Positions 29,626 through 39,552 of a stretch of DNA of 64,000 nt are shown one piece after another. The DNA lies in NCBI RefSeq assembly GCF_028369105.1, contig NZ_JAQNDO010000001.1, positions 6,294,501 through 6,358,500 of the forward strand, given 5' to 3'. The notes beneath the pieces were generated by a model, which was not told the DNA's origin, made no database searches, and saw only the letters and a program-made list of their open reading frames with translations. Numbering within the stretch: position 1 is the stretch's first letter; each line of letters starts with the position of its first letter. This DNA comes from Polyangium mundeleinium. GTDB taxonomy: Bacteria > Myxococcota_A > Polyangia > Polyangiales > Polyangiaceae. A program made the translations under genes and the position numbers.

Positions 29626-31533
29626 ATGGGCTCACGCGCAGCGCAAATTACGGAAACCATCCCTCTCCCGCCGGGCGGACGCGAGGTGGGCGCGTCCATG
29701 AGGCAGGCGCGCACTTGGCCGACCTTGCTCGTCTATCATCGTGATGGAACGGAGCTCGTCGAGCTCCGGCCCGGCGCCCGGCAGGTCATCGGGCGGACGT
29801 CCCCGTCCGATGTGCAAATCGACGACGATAGTTTGTCGCGTCAGCACGCTTGTTTCACGCTCCTCGAAAACGGGGGGGTGCGCGTCGAGGATCTCGGCTC
29901 GCTGAACGGCACGTGGGTGCAGGGCGAGCGGGTCACGGACGGCGTGGCGCGGATCGGCGACGAGGTGATGCTCGGACGCGTGATCATCACGATCGAGGAG
30001 CGCGCGCCGGAGGCGAGCCTCTTGCCCGGTCTTTCGAGCTACGAGCGGCTGCGGAGCACGCTCGAAGAAGAGGTCGTCCGGGCGCGGTTCTTCGGGCGCA
30101 GCGCCGCGATCCTGATGGTACGGGCGGGCGGCCGCGAGAGCGCGCACGTGAGTCGATGGCTCGCGCGCGTGGAAGCGGAGCTGCGCCCCATCGACAAGGT
30201 GGGCCTGTACAGCCTCGACGCCGTGACCGTCCTCCTGCCGGAAGCGACGCTCAGCGCCGCCTGCGACATCGCGCAGAGGATCAGCGAGCCGAAGGAGGGA
30301 GGCCCCACGTTGCTCGTCGGCGTGGCCGCCTCGCCCGAGACCGCGACGTCGGCCGAAAAGCTCCTCGAAGGCTGCCGCGCGGCCCTGCAACGCGCAGCGC
30401 CCGGGCGGCCCGTGCATGCGATGCCGGGCGGCCCGTGGACGGGGGGAGGTCCGTCGGGACAAGCCAATGCAGGCGAGCAGCCCGTGGTGGAGAGCGCGGC
30501 CATGCGCCAGGTCTTCATGACGGTCGCGCGGCTCGCTCGCTCCTCGATCCCGGTCCTTTTGCAGGGCGAGACGGGGACGGGCAAGGAGGTGATCGCGCGG
30601 GCGCTGCACGAGCAGAGCCCGCGGCACGCCCGGCCGATGATATGCGTGAACTGCGGCGCGATCCCGCAGCAGCTCGTCGAGAGCACGCTGTTCGGGTACG
30701 AGCGCGGCGCGTTCACCGGGGCCCTGCAGCAGCAAAAAGGCATCTTCGAGGCCGCGGAGGGCGGGACGGTGTTCCTCGACGAGGTCGGAGAGCTGCCGCT
30801 CGCGGCGCAGGCGGCGCTCCTGCGCGTGCTCGAGACGCGGCGCGTGGCGCGGGTGGGCTCGACGAAGGAAATCGACGTCGACGTGCGGCTCATCGCGGCG
30901 ACCCACCGGGACCTCGAAGCCATGGCGGCGTCCGGCAGCTTTCGATTGGATCTCCTGTTCCGCCTGAACACGATGACGCTGGACATCCCGCCGCTCCGGG
31001 AGCGCGTGGAGGAAATCGAGCCGCTCGCGATGTGCTTCCTACAGATCGCCAACCAGGCGAACGAGCGCCGGATCCAGCGCATCCAGCCCGACGCGCTCGC
31101 CCTCCTGCGGAGTTATCCGTGGTCGGGCAACGTGAGGGAGCTGCGCAATGCGATCGAGCGGGCCGTGGTCATCGCGGAGGGGGATTCGATCTCGGTGCAC
31201 GACCTGCCCGAGCGCGTCCGCGCGGCGGGGCGGATCAACGCGCACCATGCAAACGAGGTCCTCGTCGCGTCCGCGGAGCCCACCCCGGCGAACGACGCAG
31301 GCGGGCTCCGCACGCGCATGCAGAATTACGAGGCGCAGGTCATCGTGGAGGCGCTCCGAACGTCGCAGTGGAACCAGACGGAGGCGGCACGCCGTCTCGA
31401 AATGCCGCTCCGGACGCTGGTCCACCGCATGAAGGTGCTCGGCATCAAAAAGCTCGGGTTCGGGACGCCTGAGCCGCCCTCGCCACCGCACCCGTCCGAC
31501 GAGGGCGGGAGCGACGACGACCTTCCCGTGTGA
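29626..31533 (+). CDS. FHA-domain sigma54-dependent transcriptional activator
   Basis: The protein has 635 residues; an internal ATG at 29698 is an alternative. Residues ~40-115 form an FHA domain (VIGRTSPSDVQI, LSRQHACF, LGSLNGTWV), which binds phosphothreonine. Residues ~130-255 look like a degenerate GGDEF or cyclase-like fold. The AAA+ domain has GETGTGKEVIA (Walker A), GAFTGA for sigma54 contact and GGTVFLDEVGEL (Walker B). A Fis-type HTH ends the protein (NQTEAARRLEMPLRTLVHRM). FHA activators are typically controlled by Ser/Thr kinases; one is encoded divergently next door. An inverted repeat TTGTT-GGAT-AACAA lies at 29611-29624, just before the start. Confidence 0.88.
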   Translation: MGSRAAQITETIPLPPGGREVGASMRQARTWPTLLVYHRDGTELVELRPGARQVIGRTSPSDVQIDDDSLSRQHACFTLLENGGVRVEDLGSLNGTWVQGERVTDGVARIGDEVMLGRVIITIEERAPEASLLPGLSSYERLRSTLEEEVVRARFFGRSAAILMVRAGGRESAHVSRWLARVEAELRPIDKVGLYSLDAVTVLLPEATLSAACDIAQRISEPKEGGPTLLVGVAASPETATSAEKLLEGCRAALQRAAPGRPVHAMPGGPWTGGGPSGQANAGEQPVVESAAMRQVFMTVARLARSSIPVLLQGETGTGKEVIARALHEQSPRHARPMICVNCGAIPQQLVESTLFGYERGAFTGALQQQKGIFEAAEGGTVFLDEVGELPLAAQAALLRVLETRRVARVGSTKEIDVDVRLIAATHRDLEAMAASGSFRLDLLFRLNTMTLDIPPLRERVEEIEPLAMCFLQIANQANERRIQRIQPDALALLRSYPWSGNVRELRNAIERAVVIAEGDSISVHDLPERVRAAGRINAHHANEVLVASAEPTPANDAGGLRTRMQNYEAQVIVEALRTSQWNQTEAARRLEMPLRTLVHRMKVLGIKKLGFGTPEPPSPPHPSDEGGSDDDLPV

Positions 31534-32350
31534 ATCCGAGCGAGCGCGCGGCGTGGGGGGCGTGATCCCGCGCCCGCCGCGCCACGCCAGGATCGCTCGG
31601 GAGCTCGACGACGAACGTGGCGCCCTCGCCCGGCGCGCTCTCGACGCGAATCGAGCCGGCGTGCGCCTCCGCCGCCGCGCGTGCGATGTAGAGGCCGAGG
31701 CCGAGGCCGCCGAACCGCGACGGGGGGACCGCTCGTTCGAATCGCTCGAAGATGCGGGCCTGGTCCTCCTCGGCGATTCCAATGCCGTGATCCTTCACGA
31801 GGAGCCGGGCTCCGCCTTCCACCTGCGCGACGTCGATGGCCACGGGCCTGCCCTCGCCGTACACGAGCGCATTGCGGACGAGGTGCAGGACGAGCTGCTC
31901 GACGAGCATGCGGTCCCATTGCCCCCGCGGCGCGCCGGAGACCTGGATCGTGATGAGCGCGCGGACGTCCGGGCGCGGCTCCACGCGGTCGACGGTCTCG
32001 CCGACGAGCGCGGCGAGGTCGACGTCCTCGCACGCGAGCGGGAGGTCGCTCGCCACGATTTGCGTGGCGTGCAGGAGCTCGTCGCAAAGGAGGGCCAGCC
32101 GCCCGAGCTGGCGGTCGAAGGTCTCCACCATGCTCGGAATGCGCGCGGGCACCTCTTCCGGGTGTTGCGAGAGGAGGCGGCGAATGTGCTGCGCCTGAAG
32201 CCGGAGCGCGGTGACCGGGGTCAAGAGCTCATGGGAGGCGAGCGAGATGAACTCGTCACACGGCGCCCGCATGCAGGGCGGTGGTTGTCGTGCCTCGATG
32301 GGGGAGGCCGATCGGGCAGCGAGGGCTGGGGAGGGATGCCGAGCACACAT
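31445..32350 (-). CDS. Sensor-type histidine kinase lacking a visible input domain
   Basis: The protein has 301 residues. GAGGAGT ~7 bp upstream supports this ATG; a longer frame to 32689 is basic and low-complexity. The H-box is ISLASHELLTPVTALRLQ, the N-box HLVRNALVYGEG, and the ATP lid has DHGIGIAEED and GGLGLGLYIARA. Only ~45 residues precede the H-box and no membrane span is present, so it is soluble and probably takes its signal through a partner. The last ~45 residues (after VVELPSDPG) are basic and overlap the 3' end of the sigma54 activator gene by 89 bp on the opposite strand. No response regulator is adjacent. Confidence 0.75.
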   Translation of the reverse strand: MCARHPSPALAARSASPIEARQPPPCMRAPCDEFISLASHELLTPVTALRLQAQHIRRLLSQHPEEVPARIPSMVETFDRQLGRLALLCDELLHATQIVASDLPLACEDVDLAALVGETVDRVEPRPDVRALITIQVSGAPRGQWDRMLVEQLVLHLVRNALVYGEGRPVAIDVAQVEGGARLLVKDHGIGIAEEDQARIFERFERAVPPSRFGGLGLGLYIARAAAEAHAGSIRVESAPGEGATFVVELPSDPGVARRARDHAPHAARSLGFTREGRRRSRPRRTGAVARAAQASRTRAF

Positions 32351-32661
32351 GGTTGGACTCCTCGACGGTTTTCCCATGAGCATCGACCGTGCCATGGCCC
32401 GCGCCCTTTCCTTTGGCCGGATCCACGCGTGACGCGCATTCAAACGTGCCTGCTCGGCCGCTTGGGCCCTTGCGTGGTCAGGCAAGAACCGGGGGGCACC
32501 GCCGCCCGTTCGCCTCGGCGCGTGCCGCAGGGGGCCTCGAATTCCCAGCGAAGCGCGTCGATCTTCGAGCGCGCGGGGCGTGGATCGCGCCTTGCTCGGG
32601 CGCCTCCCGACCAGAACGCGTGATTCGCGCCCGAGCGGGCCGTCACGCGAAGGGAGCCTTC
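32351..32661. other. Divergent intergenic region with an inverted repeat
   Basis: These 311 bp separate the histidine kinase and the small secreted protein. The only structure I see is CTTGCGTGGTCAGGCAAG at 32469-32486 (arms CTTGC/GCAAG), which recurs with one change over the hydrolase stop at 42486-42505. No convincing -35/-10 or -24/-12 element stands out. Confidence 0.35.
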
Positions 32662-33453
32662 GTGCGTTTTTCATGCCGGACCGGGGCACGGCTCAGCGCC
32701 GTGCTCGCCCTCGCCACACACGCGCATGCAGCGTCCGCCGAAGCGGACCGGGGCAGGGCTTCCAAGACCGAGCGCGCGGCGCCCTCCAAGAAGCCCCCTG
32801 CGGGGAGTTTTCTGCTTTTTCCCCCCGGGGTGGTCGTTCCTTATGCCTCCACCTCGATCGACGGCGCCCCCTCGGGCGAGCGCCAGATCGACCTCGGGCT
32901 CGGCGTCGTGTGGGGCGCCGCGGACGACCTTCAAATCGAGGCGCACCTCGGGCCGATTCATCTCGGCCCGGCGCAGGGCCAGGGTCCGCATCGCCTCGTC
33001 CTCACGCGCGGGTTCCTGCACACGAGGCGGTTCGAGCTCGGCGGCAGCCTCTCGATGTCGCTCGACACGAGCCCCCGAATCCCCGTGGTTTCCACGGTCC
33101 AGCCCGGCCTCGTGGCCGCGGCCGGCGCCGAGGAACGCCTCTGGTTCGACGCGGGCATCCACCTGCCCATTTCCACGGGCCCCGCGCCGCGCCTCGGACT
33201 GTCCCTCCCGATCCGCGCCCACGTGCCGCTGTCCCGCCGCGTCGAGGTGCGGCTCGACAGCGGGCTCGAAGTGAACCAGCTCGGAGAATCGGCGGCGGCC
33301 GTGCCGCTCGGCATTGCATTGCGGTACAGGGCCAGGCGTTTTTTCGTCTTGCCCTACGTCAGCGGGCCGCAGTTCTACACGCCAGCGACCGGGCGCGTGG
33401 ATGCCGGCACGTTCAGCGCCGGCATCCTCGTGGGGATTCCGTTGAGGCGTTGA
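32662..33453 (+). CDS. Secreted beta-rich protein, probable outer-membrane barrel
   Basis: The protein has 263 residues from a GTG with AAGGGAG 5-8 bp upstream; this start gives a signal peptide (VRFSCRTGARLSAVLALATHAHA, in part) ending AHA-ASA. Residues ~50-263 alternate as amphipathic strands with tight turns (HLGPIHLG, RFELGGSLSMSL, RVEVRLDSGLEVNQLG, FSAGILVGIPL), and the last residues end on a strand (GIPLRR), which fits a small outer-membrane beta-barrel. It lies ~100 bp upstream of the second kinase gene. Function unknown. Confidence 0.6.
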   Translation: MRFSCRTGARLSAVLALATHAHAASAEADRGRASKTERAAPSKKPPAGSFLLFPPGVVVPYASTSIDGAPSGERQIDLGLGVVWGAADDLQIEAHLGPIHLGPAQGQGPHRLVLTRGFLHTRRFELGGSLSMSLDTSPRIPVVSTVQPGLVAAAGAEERLWFDAGIHLPISTGPAPRLGLSLPIRAHVPLSRRVEVRLDSGLEVNQLGESAAAVPLGIALRYRARRFFVLPYVSGPQFYTPATGRVDAGTFSAGILVGIPLRR

Positions 33454-33555
33454 GGCCGGCCGATCGGCTGCTCCGTCTTCGAGCGGCCGGATGCCGTGCG
33501 GGTCTCCGGACCGGCGCGGGTTATACCCCCCCGAGGCGCGGATTATACTGCGGAT

Positions 33556-36500
33556 ATGTCCAAAGGGCAGGACGAGCCCGCGACGTTCGGACCCTACCGT
33601 GTCCGAGGCACCCTCGGGCGCGGGGGAATGGGGATCGTCTACTGGGGCGAGCACCGGGACACGGGGCAAGAGGTCGCCATCAAGACCGTCGAGGCGGCCT
33701 TTGGGCAGGTGATCGCCAGCATTCGCCGCGAAATTCACGCCCTCGGCCGCGTCCGCCACCCTGGCATCGTGCAGATCCTCGCCCAGGGCGTGGACGACGG
33801 GCGGCCGTGGTATGCCATGGAGCTGCTCCGCGGACGCACCTTGCGCGCGCTCATCGAGGCGCGGCGCCCCGACGAGCCCCTGTCGCACGAGGAGCTCGCG
33901 ACGATCTGCGGCGTCATGCGCCGCCTCTGCGAGGCGCTGTCGTGCCTGCACGGCGCCGAGTTCGTCCACCGCGACCTCAAGCCGGAGAACATTTTTCTTC
34001 GCGACGACGGCGCCCCGGTGCTCGTCGATTTCGGGATCGCCGCCAGGTTCTCCGGAGCGAGCGGGCGCGACGCGCTCGAAACGGGCGTCGTGACGGGCAG
34101 CCCGCCTTATATGTCGCCCGAGCAGATCCGCGGCGACCTGGTGGACGCGCGGAGTGATCTGTATGCGCTCGGCTGCATCCTGCACGAATGCCTGACCGGC
34201 CATCCGCCGTTCGAGGGGCCCACGCCCCGCGACGTGATCGGAAAGCACCTCGGCGAGGTTCCGGCTCCGCCCTCGGCGAGCGTGCCCGGCATTCCCGCGG
34301 CGCTCGATCGCCTGGTCCTCGCGCTCCTCGCCAAACGACCGCAGGATCGAATGGGGTATGCCGAGGACGTGGCGGCCGCGCTCGCGGCCTTCGCGCCCGC
34401 CGAGGCCACGCGCCGGTGCTGGGCCGAGCCTTATCTCTACCGGCCGAGCTTCATCGGCCGGCACGACGTCGTCTGGAAGCTGCAAGCGCACCTCGGCGCC
34501 GCGCGGGGCGGGGAGGGGCGGAGCGTGTTCATCGGCGGCGAGAGCGGCATCGGCAAGACACGCCTCGTCGCCCAGATCGCGAGCCTCGCCCTGCGGGCGG
34601 GCTTTTCCGTCGTGAGCGGCGAATGCGTCGCGTTCGGCGCGCACGGGGCCGGCGCGGCGCCGCTCCATCCATTTCGCCCGCTCTTGCTCGCCATCGCCGA
34701 CCATTGCCGGCACGCGGGCACCGCCGAGACGGCGCGTATCCTGGGCGAGCGCGCGACCATGCTCGCCGCCTACGAGCCCACGCTCGCCGCGCTCGCGCCC
34801 GCGAAGACCGCGGCCGAGCCGCTGTCGATCTTGCCCTCGCGGGCGGCCCGCCAGCGGGTCGTCGCCGGCCTGACCGAGACGCTGCTCGCCTATGCCGAGA
34901 CCGAACCGCTGCTTCTGGCGATCGATGACCTGCAATGGGCGGACGAGCTCTCTCTGCGATTCTTGCGGGACCTCGTGTTCACGCCGCTCGTGGGCCGGCG
35001 CATGCTCGTGGTGGGGACGTACCGCACGGACGAGGTGGGCGAGGCGCTCGCGGGCCTGCTCGCGGCGCCCGGCGTGAGCCGTGTCGAGCTCGGCGCGCTC
35101 GATCCGGCGAGCACGCGGCAGGTCGCCCGCGACATGCTCGCGCTCCCCGAGATGCCTCAGGCCTTCCTCGATTTCTTGGCCGACGCGTCCGACGGAAATC
35201 CGTTTTTCCTGGCTGAATATTTGCGCACCGCCCTGTCCGAGGGGCTCGTGTACCGGGACGCTGGCGGCGTGTTCCGTATCGCCGCGCGGGGCCAGGATCC
35301 GAGCGCCGTGCGCGCCGCGCTCCGTTTGCCGCGGTCGCTCGCGGGCCTCATCGAGCGGCACCTCGCCGGGCTCGACGCGCCGAGCCGCAGGCTCGCCCGG
35401 CTCTCCGCGACGATCGGGCGCGAGGTGGACGAGGAGGTGCTCCGTCGCGCCGCGGGCCTGCCCGAGGCCACGCTGATGGACGCGCTCGGCAGTCTGCGCC
35501 ACGCCTATGTGCTCGAAGACGGCGGCGGCGGGCGGCTCCGGTTCCTTCATGAAAAACTCCGCGAGCGCGCCTACGCCGAGATCCCCGAGGACGAGCGGAG
35601 GGACGCACACGCGCGCGTGGGGCAGGCCCTGGAGGAGGTGTTTCCGGACGATCAGCGGGTGGATCACGTCGAGGCGCTCGCGTACCATTATGGCCAGAGC
35701 GGGCAGATCGAGCGAGCGGCGTATTATGCCGAGGAGGCCGCGGCGAAGGCGGCGCGCGCGTATGCGCTCGACGACGCACGACGGCGGTACGGCGACGCGC
35801 TCGCGCTCCTCGAACAACTCCCGCAGACGGAGGACGTGTCGCGGCGGCGCGTGAACGCCACGGTACGCTGGGCCGAGGCGTGCTTGTACGAGCCGTCGCT
35901 CCGACAGATCGAGGTGCTCGCGGACGCGCGGGAGATCGCGGCTCGGATCGGGGACGCCGGCGGGGTGGTGCGTTGCGATTACTGGGCGAGCTGGATCGCG
36001 TATGCGATCGGCGATCACGCGGGGGCCATCCGGATCTCGGAGCGAGCGATCGACGAGGCCCGCGCGCTCGGCGATCACAAGCACCTCTACCAGCTCGTGC
36101 TCAACCTGGGGCAAAACTATGCCGCGGCCGGCGCGTACGACGAGGCCCTCGCTTCGATCCGCCAAGGCATTTCGATGAAGGAGCAATCGCCCTGGGGCGG
36201 GCGGACCGCGGGGTGCGCGTACGGCTACGGATACCTGGGCATGATTCACGGCGATCGAGGCGAATTCGCGGAGGCGCACGCCTACCTCGACACGGCGCTC
36301 GTCATCACCGCCGAGCTCGGGCGCCGCTCGCTCGAGGATTCGGTGCTCGTGCAGCGCGCGATGGTCGAGGGGTGGCAAGGCGCCTTCGAGGCGTGCGCGG
36401 CGACGGCGACGCGCGCGCGGACGCTCGCCGAGAGCCTGGGCGCTCCGTACGTCGCGGCCATGAGCAAGACCGCCGAGGGCCTTTCTCTCTTTTCGCTGGG

Positions 36501-36981
36501 CAAGCGGGAAGACGGGCTCGCGCTCCTGCAGGAAGCGGTGCAATGGATCGAGGCCACGGGGACCCGGCTCAATGTCTCGTGGAGTTATGGCGCGCTGGCC
36601 GAGGCGCTCGCGCTTTCGGGGCGGGCCGAGGAGGCGACGACGTATGCGCGCGCGGCGCTCGCGCGGGCCGAGGCGGGGGATCGCATCGGGCTCTCGACGG
36701 CGCACCGGGCGCTCGCGCTCGCGACGCGCGGGGACGCGGCGCGCGAGCACCTCGATGCGGCCCTCAAAACGGCGCGCCAGAAGAAATCACCACGCGAGGA
36801 GGCGCTCGCCCACCTCTGCGCGGCGAGGGTGTTTCACGACGCGGGGACGCCCGCCACGGCGCACGAGGAAGCGGCCGCGGCGCTCGCCGCGTTCGAGGCC
36901 ATGGGAATGGCCGGGTTCGCCGAAGAGGCGCGCGCGCTCCTCGGCTCGGTCGCCCTTTCGGGGAGCACGCGCGCGGCATGA
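33556..36981 (+). CDS. Ser/Thr protein kinase fused to AAA-type ATPase and TPR region
   Basis: The protein has 1141 residues from MSKGQDEPATF. The kinase domain (~12-275) has LGRGGMGIVYWG, VAIKTVE, VHRDLKPENIFL, VDFGIAA and GSPPYMSPEQIRG, a complete active-site set. After RPSFIGRHDVV the ATPase module shows GGESGIGKTRL (Walker A, ~333) and LLAIDDLQWADE. From ~700 to the end are tandem TPR-like helices. Two TTATAC boxes (33521-33526, 33543-33548) precede the ATG and could be -10 elements. The gene ends 3 bp from the convergent DyP-P450 gene. It resembles the 25.7-29.5 kb kinase in layout but is clearly different in sequence. Confidence 0.88.
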   Translation: MSKGQDEPATFGPYRVRGTLGRGGMGIVYWGEHRDTGQEVAIKTVEAAFGQVIASIRREIHALGRVRHPGIVQILAQGVDDGRPWYAMELLRGRTLRALIEARRPDEPLSHEELATICGVMRRLCEALSCLHGAEFVHRDLKPENIFLRDDGAPVLVDFGIAARFSGASGRDALETGVVTGSPPYMSPEQIRGDLVDARSDLYALGCILHECLTGHPPFEGPTPRDVIGKHLGEVPAPPSASVPGIPAALDRLVLALLAKRPQDRMGYAEDVAAALAAFAPAEATRRCWAEPYLYRPSFIGRHDVVWKLQAHLGAARGGEGRSVFIGGESGIGKTRLVAQIASLALRAGFSVVSGECVAFGAHGAGAAPLHPFRPLLLAIADHCRHAGTAETARILGERATMLAAYEPTLAALAPAKTAAEPLSILPSRAARQRVVAGLTETLLAYAETEPLLLAIDDLQWADELSLRFLRDLVFTPLVGRRMLVVGTYRTDEVGEALAGLLAAPGVSRVELGALDPASTRQVARDMLALPEMPQAFLDFLADASDGNPFFLAEYLRTALSEGLVYRDAGGVFRIAARGQDPSAVRAALRLPRSLAGLIERHLAGLDAPSRRLARLSATIGREVDEEVLRRAAGLPEATLMDALGSLRHAYVLEDGGGGRLRFLHEKLRERAYAEIPEDERRDAHARVGQALEEVFPDDQRVDHVEALAYHYGQSGQIERAAYYAEEAAAKAARAYALDDARRRYGDALALLEQLPQTEDVSRRRVNATVRWAEACLYEPSLRQIEVLADAREIAARIGDAGGVVRCDYWASWIAYAIGDHAGAIRISERAIDEARALGDHKHLYQLVLNLGQNYAAAGAYDEALASIRQGISMKEQSPWGGRTAGCAYGYGYLGMIHGDRGEFAEAHAYLDTALVITAELGRRSLEDSVLVQRAMVEGWQGAFEACAATATRARTLAESLGAPYVAAMSKTAEGLSLFSLGKREDGLALLQEAVQWIEATGTRLNVSWSYGALAEALALSGRAEEATTYARAALARAEAGDRIGLSTAHRALALATRGDAAREHLDAALKTARQKKSPREEALAHLCAARVFHDAGTPATAHEEAAAALAAFEAMGMAGFAEEARALLGSVALSGSTRAA

Positions 36982-36984
36982 GGT

Positions 36985-39552
36985 TCAGGCCCCCAGGGCG
37001 AGCAGCGGGGCCGCGATTTCTGCCATCAGCGGGCCGGCCAGGAATCGCCCAATACAAGCGTGGGATCCGTGGCCGAAGAGGAGGGAATGCTCGTCCGGGC
37101 GGCCCGGCTGGAAGGCCTCGGGGTGTTCGAGGGCCTCCTCGTCGGCCATGGCCGAGGCGAGCGAGACGATGACCCGGCTGCCTTTTCCGATCCGGGTCGC
37201 GCGGGGCGTCCCCGCGGCGAGCTCGCAATCGGTCATGGCGGTCCTGTAGAGCAACGACGGATAGGGGTCGAACCGCGCGGCTTCGAGCAGGATGTCTTTC
37301 AGCCGCTCCATGTCCCGCTTCGCCGCGGCCTCGCGCGCTTGCTCGGCGGCCTCTCGCGCCCCTTGGAGGTACGCCAGGGCATGAAGGAGGGTCATCGCCG
37401 TCGGCACGATCGTCCCGGAGACGAGCCCGCCCAGGGTTCGACGAATGCCAGCGCGGTCGAGCCCATGCGCCGCGGGCAGCGCGAGGAGCCGGCCGAGCAC
37501 GTCGTCGCCCGCGGAGGTTCCGGTAGCGATCGCCATCTCCCGCGCGCGCAGGAGCTCGTCGAGGTACTGCTGGAACGCAATGCCGGCCGCGGCGCCGGCG
37601 GCCGCGCGCTCGTCGCTCGGGAGCGGGAAAAAGATGTAGGCCGACGCCACGCTGAGCCATAGGAACAGGTCCTCGTCGGACGGACCGGGGACGCCGAAGT
37701 ATTCGCCCGCCGTCCGCACCACCGAGGCGATGACGATCTGGGGAACGAAGTCCGGCTCGCCATGCGCGCGTTTTTTTGCGAGGTCGAGCAGCACGTGCGT
37801 GACGAAGCGGGCGCGCTCGAGCACGCGGGGCAGATCCCGCGGCCGGATGACGAGGCGCGCGATCGACGCCTCGCGCTTGTGGCGTTCGCCGTCGAAGCCC
37901 AGGAAAAACGGCCCGACGGTGGCCGCCATGCGGGCGTCGTATTCCTGGACCGAGAAGATCTCGGGTTTGGCGAGGACCTCCTGCACGTCCCGCCACCGCG
38001 ACACGAGCACGCCATGCGGCGTCTCGAAGATCGGCGCTTGCTTGCGCAGCGCGCGCCAGTTGTTCGCGGTGTCGCAGAACGGCCGCCGCGCGGTCACCGG
38101 GTCCAGGAGGCAGGCCTCGACGCAATCCTTTTTGTCCTCGTCGTTTTGCGCGAGCGCATATTTGGGGAGGAATTTTTCGATGGGCTGGGTCTCAGGTTGG
38201 ACCACGTTCACGAGGTAGCGGAGCGCGTTGATGCCGGGCACGAAGAAATACGCGCCGCCCCGCGCCCGCACGAAGCTCGGCAGCCCGCAGAGCGTATGAA
38301 CGGAGGCAAGCTCGCCGTTCGGGCCGGCCACGGGCACGGTAAAGGTCCCTTGGGAGAACGAGGAGCCGACGACGGGGTCGTGGACCGTGCTCGGCTCGCC
38401 GCTGACGTTGCCGTTGTTCAGCCATTGCTGCACGATCTCGAACTGGAGCGAGAGCGATGCGCAATAGGCGATGAAGATGAGCCCTCGATCCACGTGGTCC
38501 TCGTCCTGGCCCTCCGGCAGCGGCGGGCCATACGCCATCCCGCGTCGGAGGAGCCGGTGCGTGCCGACCGCGGTGCGCCTCGCAATGGGCCTGGCGTCGC
38601 GCGGGTTGGCGCGCCGGATGTGCGCGCCGAACGGGCAGCGGAGGCCCTGCGGATCCTCGGTCCGGTAGGCGAAATCGTCACGCCGCTCGGGTGGCGTGTT
38701 CGGTTCGTCCTTTTCGGGGGCGAGCACCAGCGGCACGCCGCTCCGCCAGCGCCCCATGAGCTTCGCGGCGACGAGCTCCGCGTCCATGCCCAGCATCGCC
38801 GCGTTTTCCGCGACGAACCGGCGGAACCCGGGGACGTCCTGGCGCAACTTGCGCAAGGCGAGGTACGTGCCATTGCGGCGCAGCTCCTTCGGGCTCGGTC
38901 GGGAGGCGACAGCGCCGAAATCGTCGGGGTGATCGAGCAGGAACGCGCCGGGTTCGAGCACACGCCCCGGGGGCGCGCCGCTCCCGTCGCCGGCCACGCT
39001 CGGGTTGCTGCCGCCGTCGGCAAACCCGAAATGCTCCCGCCCGCCCTCGAGCCCCGCCGCCGTCTGCACGTGGAGAATACGCGTCCGCGTGGCCTCGACC
39101 TCGGCGCAGAGCTCGTTTGCCCGTGCGTCCGCCTCGGCCTGGCTGCGCGCGTAAACGATGGCCATCGCGTGCAGGGGCGGCGCGCCATGGGGCAAGAGGT
39201 CCCAGCGCTCGGGCGCGTCTTCGCCGATGTCGCCGAGGAGCACCGCGCGCTTCGCCATTCCCTGGCGAAACTCCTCCGGGAAGCTGTCGAGCTCCTCGGC
39301 GGCGAGCCCCAGCGCTTCGAGCCCCTCGAACGTGAACGCGAGGTTCAGCGTGGAGGCAGGCCCCGGCGGCGCGGCGCGGGCCGTCGTGATGTCGGGGATC
39401 TTCGCGGCGATCCACCGCCGCCCGGCGGCGACATCCTCGAAATGCAGGAACACGAAGCGCGCGTGGCGCATGCCGAACGTCTTGCCGTAGGAGAGCAGGA
39501 GGTGGCCCTGCACGTCGTCGAGCTCGATCCTGGAATCGTCTTTCGTTCTCAT
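36985..39552 (-). CDS. DyP-type peroxidase-cytochrome P450 fusion
   Basis: The protein has 855 residues; the ATG overlaps the upstream stop (ATGA). The N-terminal ~460 residues are a dye-decolorizing peroxidase: FGFADGGSNP with distal Asp179, FGAHIRRANPRD with proximal heme His311, RRGMAYGPPLP and GLIFIAYCASLSLQFE. The C-terminal ~385 residues are a P450: K-helix EAAR (757-760), FQPGRPDEH, and heme loop FGHGSHACIGR with Cys833. The I-helix reads LVSGTIVPTAM, lacking the usual acid-Thr pair for oxygen activation, as in P450s that rearrange peroxides. A peroxidase making a hydroperoxide for its own P450 domain is inference by analogy with fungal Ppo fusions. Last gene of a three-gene operon. 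Confidence 0.88.
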   Translation of the reverse strand: MRTKDDSRIELDDVQGHLLLSYGKTFGMRHARFVFLHFEDVAAGRRWIAAKIPDITTARAAPPGPASTLNLAFTFEGLEALGLAAEELDSFPEEFRQGMAKRAVLLGDIGEDAPERWDLLPHGAPPLHAMAIVYARSQAEADARANELCAEVEATRTRILHVQTAAGLEGGREHFGFADGGSNPSVAGDGSGAPPGRVLEPGAFLLDHPDDFGAVASRPSPKELRRNGTYLALRKLRQDVPGFRRFVAENAAMLGMDAELVAAKLMGRWRSGVPLVLAPEKDEPNTPPERRDDFAYRTEDPQGLRCPFGAHIRRANPRDARPIARRTAVGTHRLLRRGMAYGPPLPEGQDEDHVDRGLIFIAYCASLSLQFEIVQQWLNNGNVSGEPSTVHDPVVGSSFSQGTFTVPVAGPNGELASVHTLCGLPSFVRARGGAYFFVPGINALRYLVNVVQPETQPIEKFLPKYALAQNDEDKKDCVEACLLDPVTARRPFCDTANNWRALRKQAPIFETPHGVLVSRWRDVQEVLAKPEIFSVQEYDARMAATVGPFFLGFDGERHKREASIARLVIRPRDLPRVLERARFVTHVLLDLAKKRAHGEPDFVPQIVIASVVRTAGEYFGVPGPSDEDLFLWLSVASAYIFFPLPSDERAAAGAAAGIAFQQYLDELLRAREMAIATGTSAGDDVLGRLLALPAAHGLDRAGIRRTLGGLVSGTIVPTAMTLLHALAYLQGAREAAEQAREAAAKRDMERLKDILLEAARFDPYPSLLYRTAMTDCELAAGTPRATRIGKGSRVIVSLASAMADEEALEHPEAFQPGRPDEHSLLFGHGSHACIGRFLAGPLMAEIAAPLLALGA

